Source of the DNA: Mycolicibacterium canariasense
Lineage (GTDB): Bacteria > Actinomycetota > Actinomycetes > Mycobacteriales > Mycobacteriaceae
Direction: 5' to 3'
Length of the DNA: 64,000 nucleotides
Assembly (NCBI RefSeq): GCF_002101555.1
Contig: NZ_LQOL01000052.1
Span: 459,383-523,382, forward strand
Positions 17,822 through 26,699 of the stretch are shown here, in pieces. Below the pieces are notes generated by a model. The model saw only the letters and a list, made by a program, of their open reading frames with translations, was not told the origin of the DNA and ran no database searches. The first letter of the stretch is position 1, and every line of letters starts with the position of its first letter. The position numbers were made by a program, and so were the translations under genes.

Positions 17822-18592
17822 GTGCGAGTGACGGTGTGGGTGACGGCGGTGGCGCTGGCCGGTGCGCTGATTGCCGGCTGCGCGGCCGCGCCGCAGGCCC
17901 GTCGGTTCGCCACCGTGGAGGCAAGCACGCCCGAGGCGGTCCCGGTCCTTCCCGATCGGCGCATCGGCGCCCTCTTCGTCGGCGGCGGTGACCTGCACGC
18001 CTGCACCGCTGCGGTGCTGGACTCGCCGGCCGGTGACCTGATCCTGACGGCGGCGCACTGCCTGGACGGCGGCCCGGATGCGACGTTCGCGGCCGGGTTC
18101 GCCGGCACCACCGACCCGAACCAGCTGTGGCACCTCGACACCATCTACCTGGATCCGCGGTGGAGCGCGAACCAGAATCCCCGCGCCGATTTTGCCATCG
18201 CGCGGGTGAGCCGGGACGGCGGCGGCTCGGTGGCGGCGGCGGTCGGGGGCGGACTCCGGCTGGGGACGGCGCCGGCCCCGGGCACCGATGTCGCGGTCAC
18301 GGGCTATCCGATGGGCGTGGGGGGCGGGCCGATCGGCTGTCACGCCCCGACCAGCACCACCAGGGCGGGCTACCCGTTGTTGCGGTGCGGTGGTTTGGTC
18401 GATGGCACCAGCGGCTCGCCGTGGCTGGTCGGTTCCACCATCACCGGTTTGACGGGCGGCCTCGACGGCGGTGGGTGCGCCGAAAACCTTTCCTACTCAC
18501 CGCCTTTCGACCACACCGCGGAAGACCTGTTGATCCGCGCGGAGGGACAGGGCCCCGGCGATCAGGCTCCGGACTCGTCGGTGGGTTGTTAA
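17822..18592 (+). CDS. lipoprotein trypsin-like serine protease
   Basis: A 256-residue protein from GTG 17822 (AGGA seven bases upstream). The N-terminus is a lipoprotein signal peptide with lipobox LIAGC (Cys20), so it should be anchored outside the membrane. The chymotrypsin-fold triad is complete: His in LTAAHCLDG, Asp in RADFAIARV, Ser in DGTSGSPWLVG. It is likely a cell-envelope protease of unknown target. Longer upstream starts exist but would bury the signal peptide. It overlaps the end of sthA by four bases. Confidence 0.82.
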   Translation: MRVTVWVTAVALAGALIAGCAAAPQARRFATVEASTPEAVPVLPDRRIGALFVGGGDLHACTAAVLDSPAGDLILTAAHCLDGGPDATFAAGFAGTTDPNQLWHLDTIYLDPRWSANQNPRADFAIARVSRDGGGSVAAAVGGGLRLGTAPAPGTDVAVTGYPMGVGGGPIGCHAPTSTTRAGYPLLRCGGLVDGTSGSPWLVGSTITGLTGGLDGGGCAENLSYSPPFDHTAEDLLIRAEGQGPGDQAPDSSVGC

Positions 18593-20004
18593 CGCTTGAA
18601 CTGGCTCAGCGCGCGCAACTTGTTCATCACGTCCAGCGCGGCCACCTTGTAGGCCTCGGAGAACGTCGGATAGTTGAACACCGCGTCCACCAGGTACTCG
18701 ACGGTGCCGCCGCAGCCCATCACGGCCTGCCCGATGTGCACCATCTCGGTGGCATTGGTGCCGAAGATGTGCACCCCGAGCAGGCGCAGATCCTCGGTGG
18801 ACACCAGCAGCTTCAACATGCCGTAGGAGTCGCCGGCGATCTGGCCGCGGGCCAGCTCGCGGTACCGCGACACGCCCACCTCGTAGGGGATCGCGTCCTT
18901 GGTCAGATCCACCTCGGTGGCACCGACGTAGGACACCTCGGGGATCGAGTAGATGCCGATCGGCTGGAGGTCCATCATGCCCTTGGTGGGCTCACCGAAC
19001 GCGTGGTAGGCGGCCAGCCGGCCCTGCTCCATCGAGGTGGCGGCCAGAGCGGGGAAGCCGATCACGTCCCCGACGGCGTAGATGTGTTCGACCTTGGTGG
19101 CGAAGTTGTCGTCGACGAAGATGCGGCCCCGGTTGTCGGCCTCCAGGCCGGCGTTGGCCAGATCCAGGTGATCGGTCTGTCCTTGCCGGCCGGCAGAGTA
19201 CATCACCGTCTCGGCGGGGATCTGCTTGCCGCTGCCCAGCGTGGTGACGGTCCCGGCCGCCCCGACGTCGACCGCGGTCACCTCCTCACCGAACCGGAAG
19301 GTGACGGCCAGGTCGCGCAGGTGGAACCGCAGCGCCTCGACGATCTCCGGATCGCAGAACTCCAGCATCGACTCGCGCTTCTCCACCACCGTCACCTTGG
19401 TGCCCAGCGCGGCGAACATGGAGGCGTACTCGATGCCGATCACCCCGGCACCGACCACCACCATCGAGGTCGGGATGGCCTTGAGGTCGAGGATGCCGTC
19501 GGAGTCGAGCACCCGGTTCTCGTCGAACTCGACACCGCTGGGCCGGGCCGGTTTGGTCCCGGTGGCGATGACGATGTTGGCCCCGCGGATGGTGATCCGC
19601 TCGGCGCGGCCGGGGTCGTCGACCAGCAGGGTGTGCTCGTCGATGAACCGGCCGTGCCCGACGTAGAGCTCGACCCGGTTGCGCATCAGCTGCGAGCGCA
19701 CCACGTCGATCTCCTTGCCGATGACGTGCTGGGTGCGGGCCAACAGATCGGCCGGGGTGATCTTCTCCTTCACCCGGTAGCTGGCGCCGTAGAGCTCACG
19801 CTGATTCATCCCGGTGAGGTAGACGACGGCCTCACGCAGTGTCTTGGACGGGATGGTGCCGGTGTTGACGCAGACCCCGCCCAGCATCATGCCGCGTTCG
19901 ATGACTGCCACCGATTTCCCGAGTTTGGCGGCGGCGATGGCCGCACGTTGACCGCCGGGACCGGAACCGATGACGACCAGGTCGTACTCCTGCATGGAAC
20001 CCAT
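18589..20004 (-). CDS. sthA: soluble pyridine nucleotide transhydrogenase
   Basis: SthA moves reducing equivalents between NADPH and NAD+. The 471-residue flavoprotein has the FAD motif VVIGSGPGGQRAA, NAD(P) motif VVVGAGVIGIEYA, FAD-binding IYAVGDVIG and the C-terminal dimerisation domain. The redox-disulfide site of disulfide reductases is changed: CVNTGT has only one cysteine, the hallmark of SthA. ATG 20004 has AGGA eight bases upstream; ATG 19995 is an alternative matching the M. tuberculosis start. Cytoplasmic. Confidence 0.93.
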   Translation of the reverse strand: MGSMQEYDLVVIGSGPGGQRAAIAAAKLGKSVAVIERGMMLGGVCVNTGTIPSKTLREAVVYLTGMNQRELYGASYRVKEKITPADLLARTQHVIGKEIDVVRSQLMRNRVELYVGHGRFIDEHTLLVDDPGRAERITIRGANIVIATGTKPARPSGVEFDENRVLDSDGILDLKAIPTSMVVVGAGVIGIEYASMFAALGTKVTVVEKRESMLEFCDPEIVEALRFHLRDLAVTFRFGEEVTAVDVGAAGTVTTLGSGKQIPAETVMYSAGRQGQTDHLDLANAGLEADNRGRIFVDDNFATKVEHIYAVGDVIGFPALAATSMEQGRLAAYHAFGEPTKGMMDLQPIGIYSIPEVSYVGATEVDLTKDAIPYEVGVSRYRELARGQIAGDSYGMLKLLVSTEDLRLLGVHIFGTNATEMVHIGQAVMGCGGTVEYLVDAVFNYPTFSEAYKVAALDVMNKLRALSQFKR

Positions 20005-20166
20005 GTGTGAAGTCCTACGCCGGTTGCACCGATCTCGCACGCCGACGACGCCGAATTGCGGGTTAACAACTCGCGATCGATGCACAGTTGCGGATTCATC
20101 CACAATCCACGGCGCCGGACCGCCGCAGCGGCACCGGCTGACGGTGCCGGCTGTGACGGTGGGGAC

Positions 20167-21204
20167 ATGACATCCCAACCCCGTCTTTTCGATCTCGACA
20201 GCCCGGCCGCGCTGATCGCGGCGCTGCCCGCGGTGCTCGGCTTCGTTCCCGAGCGTTCGCTGGTCCTGGTCACCGTGGACCGCGGTGACATCGGCCCCGT
20301 TCTGCGGGTGGATCTCAGTGCGGCGCTCGTCGCCGGCACCGCGCACCTGGCCGAGGTGGTCGCGGCGTCCAGTCCGGACGCGGCGATCGCCGTCGTCGTC
20401 GACGAGGACGGCACCGACTGCGACGCCTGTGGTATCGACCATCTCGATCTCGCCGACCGGCTGGCCGAGTCGCTGGACGACCACGCCATCCTGCTGCTGG
20501 CCGTCCTGCTGGTCGATCGGGTGACGCCGGGCGGGCGGTGGTCCTGTGCGGACGGCTGCGGTGCCGGCGGGCTGATCGACGATCCGGACGCCTCACCGCT
20601 GGCGGCGGCCGCGGTGCTCGACGGGCGCAGGCTCTACCGCCGGCGCGAGGATCTGCAACGGGTGGTCGGGGTCGCCGACCCGGCCCGATGCGCGGCGTTG
20701 CGCGAGCGGATCCGGCGGCGGGACGGCGTCGTCGACGACGAAGCGGCGGCCGACGCCGTGCGCCTGGCGTTGCGGATGGCGGCCGGGGTGCGCGCCGACT
20801 CCGAGCTCGACGATGCCGAGGTGGCCACCCTGGCCGCCGCGCTGACCGATCCCCGGGTCAAGGACACCTTGTACGCACTGGCGGTCGGGGAGCGGGCCGC
20901 CGAGGCGGAAGCACTGTGGACGGTGCTGGCCCGCACCCTGCCCGACCCGTGGCGGGTCGAGGCGCTGGTGCTGTTGGCGTTTTCGGCCTACGCCCGCGGC
21001 GACGGCCCGCTGGCCGGGATCGCGCTGGAAGCGGCGCTGAACGGGCTGCCCGCACACCGGATGGCCGGCATGCTGGACCAGGCGTTGCAGTCGGGGATGC
21101 ACCCACGGCAGATCCGCGAGCTGGCACTCACCGGTTACCGGACGGCGGCCCAGCTGGGAGTGCGGCTGCCGTCGCGACGCGCGTTCGGGCAGCGCGCCGG
21201 GTGA
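20167..21204 (+). CDS. DUF4192 protein
   Basis: A 345-residue protein of the actinobacterial DUF4192 family. The N-terminus FDLDSPAALIAALPAVLGFVP and the repeated acidic and alanine-rich segments are characteristic. Function is unknown. Divergent from sthA across a 162-base gap and convergent with ideR (six bases), the same arrangement as Rv2712c in M. tuberculosis. The start was moved to ATG 20167, which has a GGTGGGG site, because the upstream frame lacks family similarity. Confidence 0.82.
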   Translation: MTSQPRLFDLDSPAALIAALPAVLGFVPERSLVLVTVDRGDIGPVLRVDLSAALVAGTAHLAEVVAASSPDAAIAVVVDEDGTDCDACGIDHLDLADRLAESLDDHAILLLAVLLVDRVTPGGRWSCADGCGAGGLIDDPDASPLAAAAVLDGRRLYRRREDLQRVVGVADPARCAALRERIRRRDGVVDDEAAADAVRLALRMAAGVRADSELDDAEVATLAAALTDPRVKDTLYALAVGERAAEAEALWTVLARTLPDPWRVEALVLLAFSAYARGDGPLAGIALEAALNGLPAHRMAGMLDQALQSGMHPRQIRELALTGYRTAAQLGVRLPSRRAFGQRAG

Positions 21205-21210
21205 TGCGGG

Positions 21211-21909
21211 TCAGGCCTTCTCGACCTTGACGGCGTGCGCCATGTGATGCGGCAGTTCGACCTCCTGATGCCCCGGGATCAGGATCAGCACACCGCCGCC
21301 GGTCTCGTCGCTGACCTGCACGGTGACCCTGGCATTGGGCACCACGCCGGCATCCTTGAGACGGCCGATCAGTTCGACATCGCCCTGGACGTGCTCGGTC
21401 AGTTGACGCACCACCACCGCGACCGGCGACCCGGACGGTAATTCGGTGAGCCGCACGAGATTTGCGTCTTCACTGGCGCCGGCTTCGCCGTAGCCCAGCT
21501 CGGACAGCCCGGGGATCGGGTTGCCGAAGGGTGAGGTGGTCGGGTTGTTGAGCACCTGCAGCAGCCGGCGTTCCACGTCCTCGCTCATGACGTGCTCCCA
21601 CCGGCAGGCCTCGGCATGCACTTCCTCCCACGGCAGGCCGATCACGTCGACCAGCAGCCGTTCGGCCAGGCGGTGTTTGCGCATGACCGAGATGGCCAGA
21701 TAGCGGCCCTTCTCGGTGAGCTCGAGGTGGCGGTCGCCCGCGACGTGCAGTAGGCCGTCGCGCTCCATCCGGGACACGGTCTGGCTGACGGTGGGTCCAC
21801 TCTGCTCGAGACGTTCCGCGATCCGGGCACGCAGCGGAACCACGCCCTCTTCCTCGAGGTCGTAGATGGTCCGCAGGTACATCTCGGTGGTGTCGATCAG
21901 ATCGTTCAT
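21211..21909 (-). CDS. ideR: iron-dependent repressor IdeR
   Basis: IdeR, of the DtxR family, represses siderophore genes and activates iron storage when Fe2+ is bound. The 232-residue protein has a winged helix-turn-helix (about 1-73, QSGPTVSQTVSRMERDG), a dimer/metal domain with Met10, Cys102 (EACRWEH), Glu105 and His106 type ligands, and an SH3-like C-terminal domain (about 150-232). It starts at ATG 21909 with GGAAGG six bases upstream. It lies downstream of sigB on the same strand with a hairpin between. Confidence 0.95.
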   Translation of the reverse strand: MNDLIDTTEMYLRTIYDLEEEGVVPLRARIAERLEQSGPTVSQTVSRMERDGLLHVAGDRHLELTEKGRYLAISVMRKHRLAERLLVDVIGLPWEEVHAEACRWEHVMSEDVERRLLQVLNNPTTSPFGNPIPGLSELGYGEAGASEDANLVRLTELPSGSPVAVVVRQLTEHVQGDVELIGRLKDAGVVPNARVTVQVSDETGGGVLILIPGHQEVELPHHMAHAVKVEKA

Positions 21910-21995
21910 GCGCTACCTTCCAGGCCCTCCGTCGATTGTCGAGTCTACCGGTCTAGGCGCTTGAACAGGGCTGCAACATCTTCCCGGCGCAATGT

Positions 21996-22027
21996 GATGC
22001 CCGCCGCGCGAAAGCGCGACGGGCATC
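21996..22027 (-). terminator. hairpin after sigB
   Basis: An inverted repeat with 13-base arms (one C/A mismatch) closes on a GAAA loop 16 bases after the sigB stop. It is the strongest hairpin noticed in the window and probably separates sigB from ideR. No U-tract. Confidence 0.7.
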
Positions 22028-22043
22028 AGCGGGGAGGGTTTCG

Positions 22044-23003
22044 CTAGCTGGCGTAGGACCGCAGCCGCTCGGCACGTTCGCCGTTGCGCAGCTTGGCCAT
22101 CACCTCGCGCTCGATCTGGCGGACCCGTTCGCGGGACAGCCCGAACAGCTTGCCGATCTGGTCCAGGGTGCGCGGCTGGCCGTCGTCCAGGCCGAACCGC
22201 AGCCGGATGACCTGCTGCTCGCGTTCGTCCAGCGTGGTCAGCACGTACCGGATATCGGTGTGCAGCAGCTCGGAAATCACCGCGTTCTCCGCCGACATCG
22301 CCTCGGCGTCCTCGATGAAGTCACCCAGCGGGGCCTCCTCGTCGGTGCCGACCGGCATGTCCAGGCTCACCGGGTCGCGGCTGTGCTCCAGCAGGTCGTT
22401 GATCTTCTCCACCGGGATGCCCGACTCTTCGGCCAGTTCCTCGTCGGTGGCTTCCCGGCCGAGGTTCTGGTGCATCTCGCGCTTGATCCGGGCCAGCTTG
22501 TTGACCTGCTCGACCAGGTGCACGGGCAGCCGGATCGTGCGGCTCTGGTCGGCCATGCCGCGGGTGATGGCCTGGCGGATCCACCAGGTGGCGTAGGTCG
22601 AGAACTTGAAGCCCTTGGTGTAGTCGAACTTCTCCATGGCCCGGATGAGTCCGAGGTTGCCCTCCTGGATCAGGTCCAGCAACGGCATGCCACGTCCGGT
22701 GTAGCGCTTGGCCAGCGACACCACCAGGCGCAGGTTGGCCTCCAGTAGGTGGCGGCGGGCGGAATCACCGTCGCGTACCACGGCCGCCAGGTCTTTCTTG
22801 CGGGCCTCGCCGAGACGCTTGCGGGTCTCCAGCAGATGCTGGGCGTACAGCCCGGCCTCGATGCGCTTGGCCAACTCGACCTCATCCGCGGCGGTCAGCA
22901 GCGCTGTCTTGCCGATGCCGTTGAGATACACACGGACAAGATCGGCGGCTGGGCTCTGAGCGTCCAGATCGCTGTCGACACGGCTTGCGTTGGCGATCGC
23001 CAT
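22044..23003 (-). CDS. sigB: RNA polymerase sigma factor SigB
   Basis: The stress and stationary-phase principal-like sigma factor. The 319 residues include region 1.2 (about 20-50), the -10-recognising region 2 with FKFSTYATWWIRQAITR, region 3 and the region 4 helix-turn-helix with SRERVRQIEREVM. There is no long SigA-type N-terminal extension, which separates it from SigA at 28.0-29.4 kb. Upstream lies an ECF-type promoter, so SigE or SigH probably drives it. Neighbours match the M. tuberculosis sigB-ideR locus. Confidence 0.96.
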   Translation of the reverse strand: MAIANASRVDSDLDAQSPAADLVRVYLNGIGKTALLTAADEVELAKRIEAGLYAQHLLETRKRLGEARKKDLAAVVRDGDSARRHLLEANLRLVVSLAKRYTGRGMPLLDLIQEGNLGLIRAMEKFDYTKGFKFSTYATWWIRQAITRGMADQSRTIRLPVHLVEQVNKLARIKREMHQNLGREATDEELAEESGIPVEKINDLLEHSRDPVSLDMPVGTDEEAPLGDFIEDAEAMSAENAVISELLHTDIRYVLTTLDEREQQVIRLRFGLDDGQPRTLDQIGKLFGLSRERVRQIEREVMAKLRNGERAERLRSYAS

Positions 23004-23040
23004 TTACGGCCTCCTGATCGGCTGGAACTGTCACTGCGTT

Positions 23041-23068
23041 CAACGTCCGTACAGGGCTCAGAGTTCCC
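23041..23068 (-). promoter_or_regulatory. SigE/SigH-type promoter of sigB
   Basis: On the minus strand a GGGAAC -35 (23063-23068) and CGTTG -10 (23041-23045) lie 17 bases apart. This fits the mycobacterial ECF consensus GGAAC-N16-19-GTT. sigB of M. tuberculosis is known to be transcribed from such a promoter. Confidence 0.72.
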
Positions 23069-23172
23069 GCTGGTTCCCGATGTCACACCTACTGACCTGC
23101 GGTTTTTTCCCGACGACCTGAGATTCTCCTGAGAAGTGCGCAAGAACCGCACTCAGGTGGGAAATCGGGCGG

Positions 23173-23562
23173 TCAGGACGCGTCGGTGCCGGCGGCCGGG
23201 TCGACGTGGCGCACGGGTTCGAGCGCCGGGCGCTCGGCGGTGGGAAACAGGGGAGTGCGGCGCGGGCCGGCCGAGTCGTACCGGCGCGGCTCGGTGGCCT
23301 TGCGCGGCGGGCGGTCGTTGGCGATCAGCACGGCCATCCACGGCAGCGGGATGGACAGCACGATGATGCCCAGCGAGATGAGTCCGTTCTGCCAGATGCC
23401 GTAGGCGACCGCCGCCAGCACCAGGGCGGGGATCCGGAATGCCATCAAGGTGAAGTACTTGCGCATCCTGGCGCGGTGCTGCTCTTCGTAGGGCAGGGCG
23501 GCGCGGGTGATCAGGATCGGTCGACCGTCGTCGTCGAAACTCAGCTCCGGGCCGTGTTTCAT
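23173..23562 (-). CDS. DUF3099 membrane protein
   Basis: A 129-residue small membrane protein. A short soluble N-terminus (PILITRAALPYEEQHRARM) precedes two hydrophobic helices (about 40-57 and 62-80), then a basic Pro/Arg-rich tail. Matches the actinobacterial DUF3099 family and the Rv2709 position beside sigB. Function unknown. The start ATG 23562 excludes a longer frame without family similarity. Confidence 0.78.
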   Translation of the reverse strand: MKHGPELSFDDDGRPILITRAALPYEEQHRARMRKYFTLMAFRIPALVLAAVAYGIWQNGLISLGIIVLSIPLPWMAVLIANDRPPRKATEPRRYDSAGPRRTPLFPTAERPALEPVRHVDPAAGTDAS

Positions 23563-23617
23563 AAACTCCACTGTCCCACACCTTCGGACCGGCGCGCGGG
23601 CCGGGCACAATAGGGGT

Positions 23618-23854
23618 ATGCAGACCCAGACGATCGAACGCCCGGACACCGACGAACGCGTCGATGACGGGACCGATGATGATGCCCCCAAGGTCTTCCA
23701 TTACGTCAAGAAGGACAAGATCGCCGAAAGTGCCGTCATGGGTACGCATGTCGTGGCCCTGTGCGGTGAGGTGTTCCCGGTGACCAAGGCCGCCAAGCCC
23801 GGCTCCCCGGTGTGCCCGGACTGCAAGCGGATCTACGAACAGCTCAAGAAGTAG
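23618..23854 (+). CDS. DUF3039 small zinc-ribbon-like protein
   Basis: A 78-residue acidic-then-basic protein of the DUF3039 family (Rv2708c type). The core VFHYVKKDKIAESAVMG is family-defining. It has one cysteine in ALCGE and a CPDC pair near the C-terminus that could bind metal. Function unknown. Divergent from the DUF3099 gene; its end overlaps the convergent YihY gene by 11 bases. Confidence 0.82.
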   Translation: MQTQTIERPDTDERVDDGTDDDAPKVFHYVKKDKIAESAVMGTHVVALCGEVFPVTKAAKPGSPVCPDCKRIYEQLKK

Positions 23855-24788
23855 TGCCGTTGGTGCCGTTGCGGGTGTCGGTGCGTTCCTCGATCCACTC
23901 CCGCAGCCGGCGCGCGTGCGTGTCCGGCGCGGGCCACTCCTCCTGCACCGCCGCGTTCAGCTCGGCGCCGATCATGATGGCGAAGCCGAGGAGGAAGGCG
24001 AACAGCAGGAACGCGATCGGCGTGGCCAGCGCGCCGTAGGTGTAGCCGGTCGCGGTGATCCAGGTGAGGTAAATCCGCAGGCCCACCGTCGCGATGAGGA
24101 AGACCGCGGTCGCCAGCACCGCGCCCACCAGTAGGCGGTGGGTGGGCAGCGGCGCCGGCAACGACACCCGGTAGAGCACGGTCACCGCCAGCACCAGCAC
24201 GATCACCAGCGCCGGGTAGTACCCGTACTGCAGCACGTTGTCCCAGCTCTCCGGAATAGATTCGGAGATCTTACGCGGCCCCAACGCGATGAACGGCGCT
24301 GTCAGCACCGCGCACACCAGCATGACCACGTACAGGCCCAGCGCATAGAACCGCTGCCGCACCGGATGGCGCAGCGGTGTCTGGTCGTGCGCCTCGACCA
24401 CCGAGTCGACGAATGCCGAGATCGCCGAGGAACCTGCCCATAACGAGATGACGAAGCCGAGCGACACGACCTCGCCGCGGGCACCGCGCACGATGTCGTA
24501 GATGGTCGGCGCGATGATCTCGCTGACGACGTTCTGCGAGAAGAATCGCCCCGACGTCCCGATCAGCTGTTCCTCGATGGCCGGCAACGTATCCGGTCCG
24601 AAGAGCGGGGCCAGGTACGCCAGGCTGCCCAACATGCCGAGCAGCAGCGGCGGCAGCGACAGCGCACACCAGAAGGCGGCTTGTGCGGCCTCGGAGAAGA
24701 TCGAGTCGTCCCAGGCCTTGGACAGCGTGCGCTTGGTGATGGGCCAGATGTGGTGGCGAGTGGGTTTTGCGGGGGGCTGGTCGCTCAT
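23844..24788 (-). CDS. YihY/BrkB-family membrane protein
   Basis: A 314-residue integral membrane protein with about six transmembrane helices (first at about 33-58, later ones around 105, 145, 190, 220 and 255). The FSEAAQAAFWCALSLPPLLLG and TPIAFLLFAFLLGFAIMIGAELNA segments are characteristic of YihY/BrkB. Despite the old name ribonuclease BN, it is a membrane protein of unknown, possibly transport, function. Matches Rv2707. The C-terminus is cytoplasmic and charged. Confidence 0.85.
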   Translation of the reverse strand: MSDQPPAKPTRHHIWPITKRTLSKAWDDSIFSEAAQAAFWCALSLPPLLLGMLGSLAYLAPLFGPDTLPAIEEQLIGTSGRFFSQNVVSEIIAPTIYDIVRGARGEVVSLGFVISLWAGSSAISAFVDSVVEAHDQTPLRHPVRQRFYALGLYVVMLVCAVLTAPFIALGPRKISESIPESWDNVLQYGYYPALVIVLVLAVTVLYRVSLPAPLPTHRLLVGAVLATAVFLIATVGLRIYLTWITATGYTYGALATPIAFLLFAFLLGFAIMIGAELNAAVQEEWPAPDTHARRLREWIEERTDTRNGTNGTTS

Positions 24789-24805
24789 GACCAGTCCAGC
24801 ATTCC

Positions 24806-24997
24806 CTACGCGTCGACCGGCTTGACCTCCAGCACCGCGGCCAGTTCGATCAGCTTGGCTTCGTGCTCGTTGGCGTGGTGCTGGCAGAACAGGAGTTCGG
24901 CGCCCGACGGGAGCGTGGCCCGCACTTGCGCAGCCGCACCGCAGCGGTCGCAGCGATCGGCCCGGGTCAGTTCCGGACTGGTCAGGATTGCGTTCAC
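24806..24997 (-). CDS. DUF7455-like small zinc-binding protein
   Basis: A 63-residue protein from GTG 24997, with GGAGG seven bases upstream. It holds a CDRCG pair and a CQHH motif after a hydrophobic LLF, a C-x2-C...C-x2-H arrangement suited to one zinc. Common in actinobacteria as a single small gene of unknown role. It sits 17 bases upstream of the YihY gene and may be co-transcribed. A longer in-frame extension exists but has no ribosome site. Confidence 0.75.
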   Translation of the reverse strand: MNAILTSPELTRADRCDRCGAAAQVRATLPSGAELLFCQHHANEHEAKLIELAAVLEVKPVDA

Positions 24998-25132
24998 GGC
25001 ACGTCCTCCGTTCGGCTTGATGCGTGGTTCTACTGTGTCAGACGTATGAGGTTCCGGCCTTGTTCCCTCACCGTTCATCGGTGTGTCGTGTCTCACGGCG
25101 CACTCCCGTTGCGGGACGGGCACGCTGGGCGC

Positions 25133-25504
25133 ATGATCCGCGACTCCGAGGTCCTCGTCCATCTGTGCTCATCCGAGGAATGGCACGCGGCCCAACGCGC
25201 GGGCGAACACCGCCCGGCCTCGCTCGCCGACGTGGGCTTCGTCCATCTTTCGGCTCCTGAACAGGTCCATCTGCCCGCCAACCGGCTGTACGCCGGGCGC
25301 ACCGACCTGGTGTTGCTGGCCGTCGATCCGGGCAAGCTGAGCGACCCCGTGCGCTGGGAGCCCGGGGTGCCCACCGATCCGGAATCGATGCTGTTCCCGC
25401 ACCTATATGGACCCCTGCCGGTGGCGGCTGTGAGAAGTGTCACGAGCTACCTGCCCGGCCCGGACGGACAGTTTGCTCCGTCCAGCGATCAGGCGCCCAG
25501 GTAG
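25133..25504 (+). CDS. DUF952 domain protein
   Basis: A 123-residue soluble protein of the DUF952 family. The pattern LVHLCSSEEWHAAQ ... GFVHLSAPEQV ... NRLYAGRTDLVLLAVDP ... FPHLYGPLPVAAV is typical, with conserved histidines. Biochemical role unknown. Its last 16 bases overlap the convergent RidA gene. The start ATG 25133 is chosen because upstream sequence has no similarity to the family. Confidence 0.82.
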   Translation: MIRDSEVLVHLCSSEEWHAAQRAGEHRPASLADVGFVHLSAPEQVHLPANRLYAGRTDLVLLAVDPGKLSDPVRWEPGVPTDPESMLFPHLYGPLPVAAVRSVTSYLPGPDGQFAPSSDQAPR

Positions 25505-25860
25505 GCGTCCGCCTCGATCTCCACGAGCAGTTCGGGCGAGATGAGCGCGCTGACCTCGACCATGGTGGTCACCGGCCGGATATCGCCGAAGAACTCGCGG
25601 TGCACGGCACCGATCTCCTGCCATCGGGAGATATCGGTGACGAACATCCGGGTCCGCACCACGTCCGACAGGGCGGCGCCGGCCTCGGCGAGTGCGGCCT
25701 CGATGCGCCGCAGGGCCGCGCGGGTCTGCTCGGCGACCGAACCGCCGGGCGCGGTGGTCCCGGACACCGCGACGTGATCGCCGATCCGTACGGCGCGTGA
25801 ATAGCCAACCGCGGCTTCGAATTCCGATCCGGAGGCGATATTGATCCGCGAGTCTGGCAC
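25489..25860 (-). CDS. RidA/YjgF-family enamine/imine deaminase-like protein
   Basis: A 123-residue RidA-fold protein (Rv2704 position). RidA proteins hydrolyse reactive imine or enamine intermediates of amino-acid metabolism. The chain has GYSRAVRIGDHVAVSGTT, RTRMFVTDIS and the C-terminal LVEIEADAYLGA. The arginine in RTRMF corresponds to the substrate-binding residue. GTG 25860 lies seven bases after a TAACCT -10, with no ribosome site, so the mRNA is probably leaderless. Confidence 0.85.
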   Translation of the reverse strand: MPDSRINIASGSEFEAAVGYSRAVRIGDHVAVSGTTAPGGSVAEQTRAALRRIEAALAEAGAALSDVVRTRMFVTDISRWQEIGAVHREFFGDIRPVTTMVEVSALISPELLVEIEADAYLGA

Positions 25861-25866
25861 GGCGTC

Positions 25867-25873
25867 TAGGTTA
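25867..25873. promoter_or_regulatory. overlapping divergent -10 elements (ridA / SDR)
   Basis: The seven bases TAGGTTA give a -10 on each strand: TAGGTT (25867-25872) six bases before the SDR GTG at 25879, and TAACCT (25873 to 25868) seven bases before the ridA GTG at 25860. Both genes appear leaderless and their polymerases would exclude each other. Confidence 0.6.
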
Positions 25874-25878
25874 GGGGA

Positions 25879-26673
25879 GTGCGGGTCGCGGTGGTCACGG
25901 GTGCCAGCAGGGGCGCCGGTCTCGGGATCGCCGGCGCCTTGAGTGCCCGCGGCTGGCGGGTCTACGCCACGGGCCGCAGCATCACCGAGGCCCCGCCCGG
26001 CGGTGTCGCGGTGCGGGTGGACCACGGCGACGACGACGCCGTGGCCGCGCTGTTCGCCCGCGTCGGCGCCGACGAGGGCGGGCTCGATCTGTTGGTGAAC
26101 AACGCCGCGGTGGTGCACGACGAACTCACCGGTGCGAAACCGTTCTGGGAGAAGCCGGTCGGGCTCGGTGACGTGCTCGATGTCGGGCTGCGTTCGGCGT
26201 ATGTGGCGTCCTGGCACGCTGCGCCGCTGCTGCTGCGCCGGCCCCGCGGGCTGATCGCGTTCACCTCCTCGCCCGGTTCGGTGTGCTACATGCACGGTCC
26301 CGCGTACGGGGCGCAGAAGGCCGGGATCGACAAGATGGCCGCAGATATGGCCGTCGACTTCCGCGGCACCTCGGTGGCGTGCGTGTCGATCTGGATGGGA
26401 ATCCTGCTCACCGAGCGGTTGCGTGCCGCGTTCGCCGGGCATCCCGACGCCCTGGCCGAGACCGCCCGGCATGCCGAGACGCCGGAGTTCACCGGTCACC
26501 TGATCGATGCGCTGTTCGGCGATCCGGAACTGGCCGGCCACAGCGGGCACACCGTGATCGGCGCCGAGTTGGCGGTGCGGTACGGCATCACCGACGAAGG
26601 GGGCCGTCAGCCGCCATCGCACCGTGAAATATTGGGTGCACCAAGGGAACCCAGCGCCGTGGTGTTACGTTGA
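25879..26673 (+). CDS. short-chain dehydrogenase/reductase
   Basis: A 264-residue classical SDR: Rossmann motif TGASRGAG at residues 6-13, NNAA at about 74-77, a serine-containing strand AFTSSPGS and catalytic YGAQK (about 143-147). Cofactor is NAD(P)(H); substrate unknown. GTG 25879 is only 18 bases from the divergent ridA start and probably leaderless. The nearby REILGAP C-terminus ends just before the frameshifted membrane gene. Confidence 0.87.
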   Translation: MRVAVVTGASRGAGLGIAGALSARGWRVYATGRSITEAPPGGVAVRVDHGDDDAVAALFARVGADEGGLDLLVNNAAVVHDELTGAKPFWEKPVGLGDVLDVGLRSAYVASWHAAPLLLRRPRGLIAFTSSPGSVCYMHGPAYGAQKAGIDKMAADMAVDFRGTSVACVSIWMGILLTERLRAAFAGHPDALAETARHAETPEFTGHLIDALFGDPELAGHSGHTVIGAELAVRYGITDEGGRQPPSHREILGAPREPSAVVLR

Positions 26674-26699
26674 CGCGCCACTCTGTAAAGTGACCCAGC

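Noticed and set aside
25861..25880. Possible IdeR iron box (TAGGTTAG)
   Set aside because: Only one half-site agrees with the iron-box consensus; the bases are better explained as two overlapping -10 elements.
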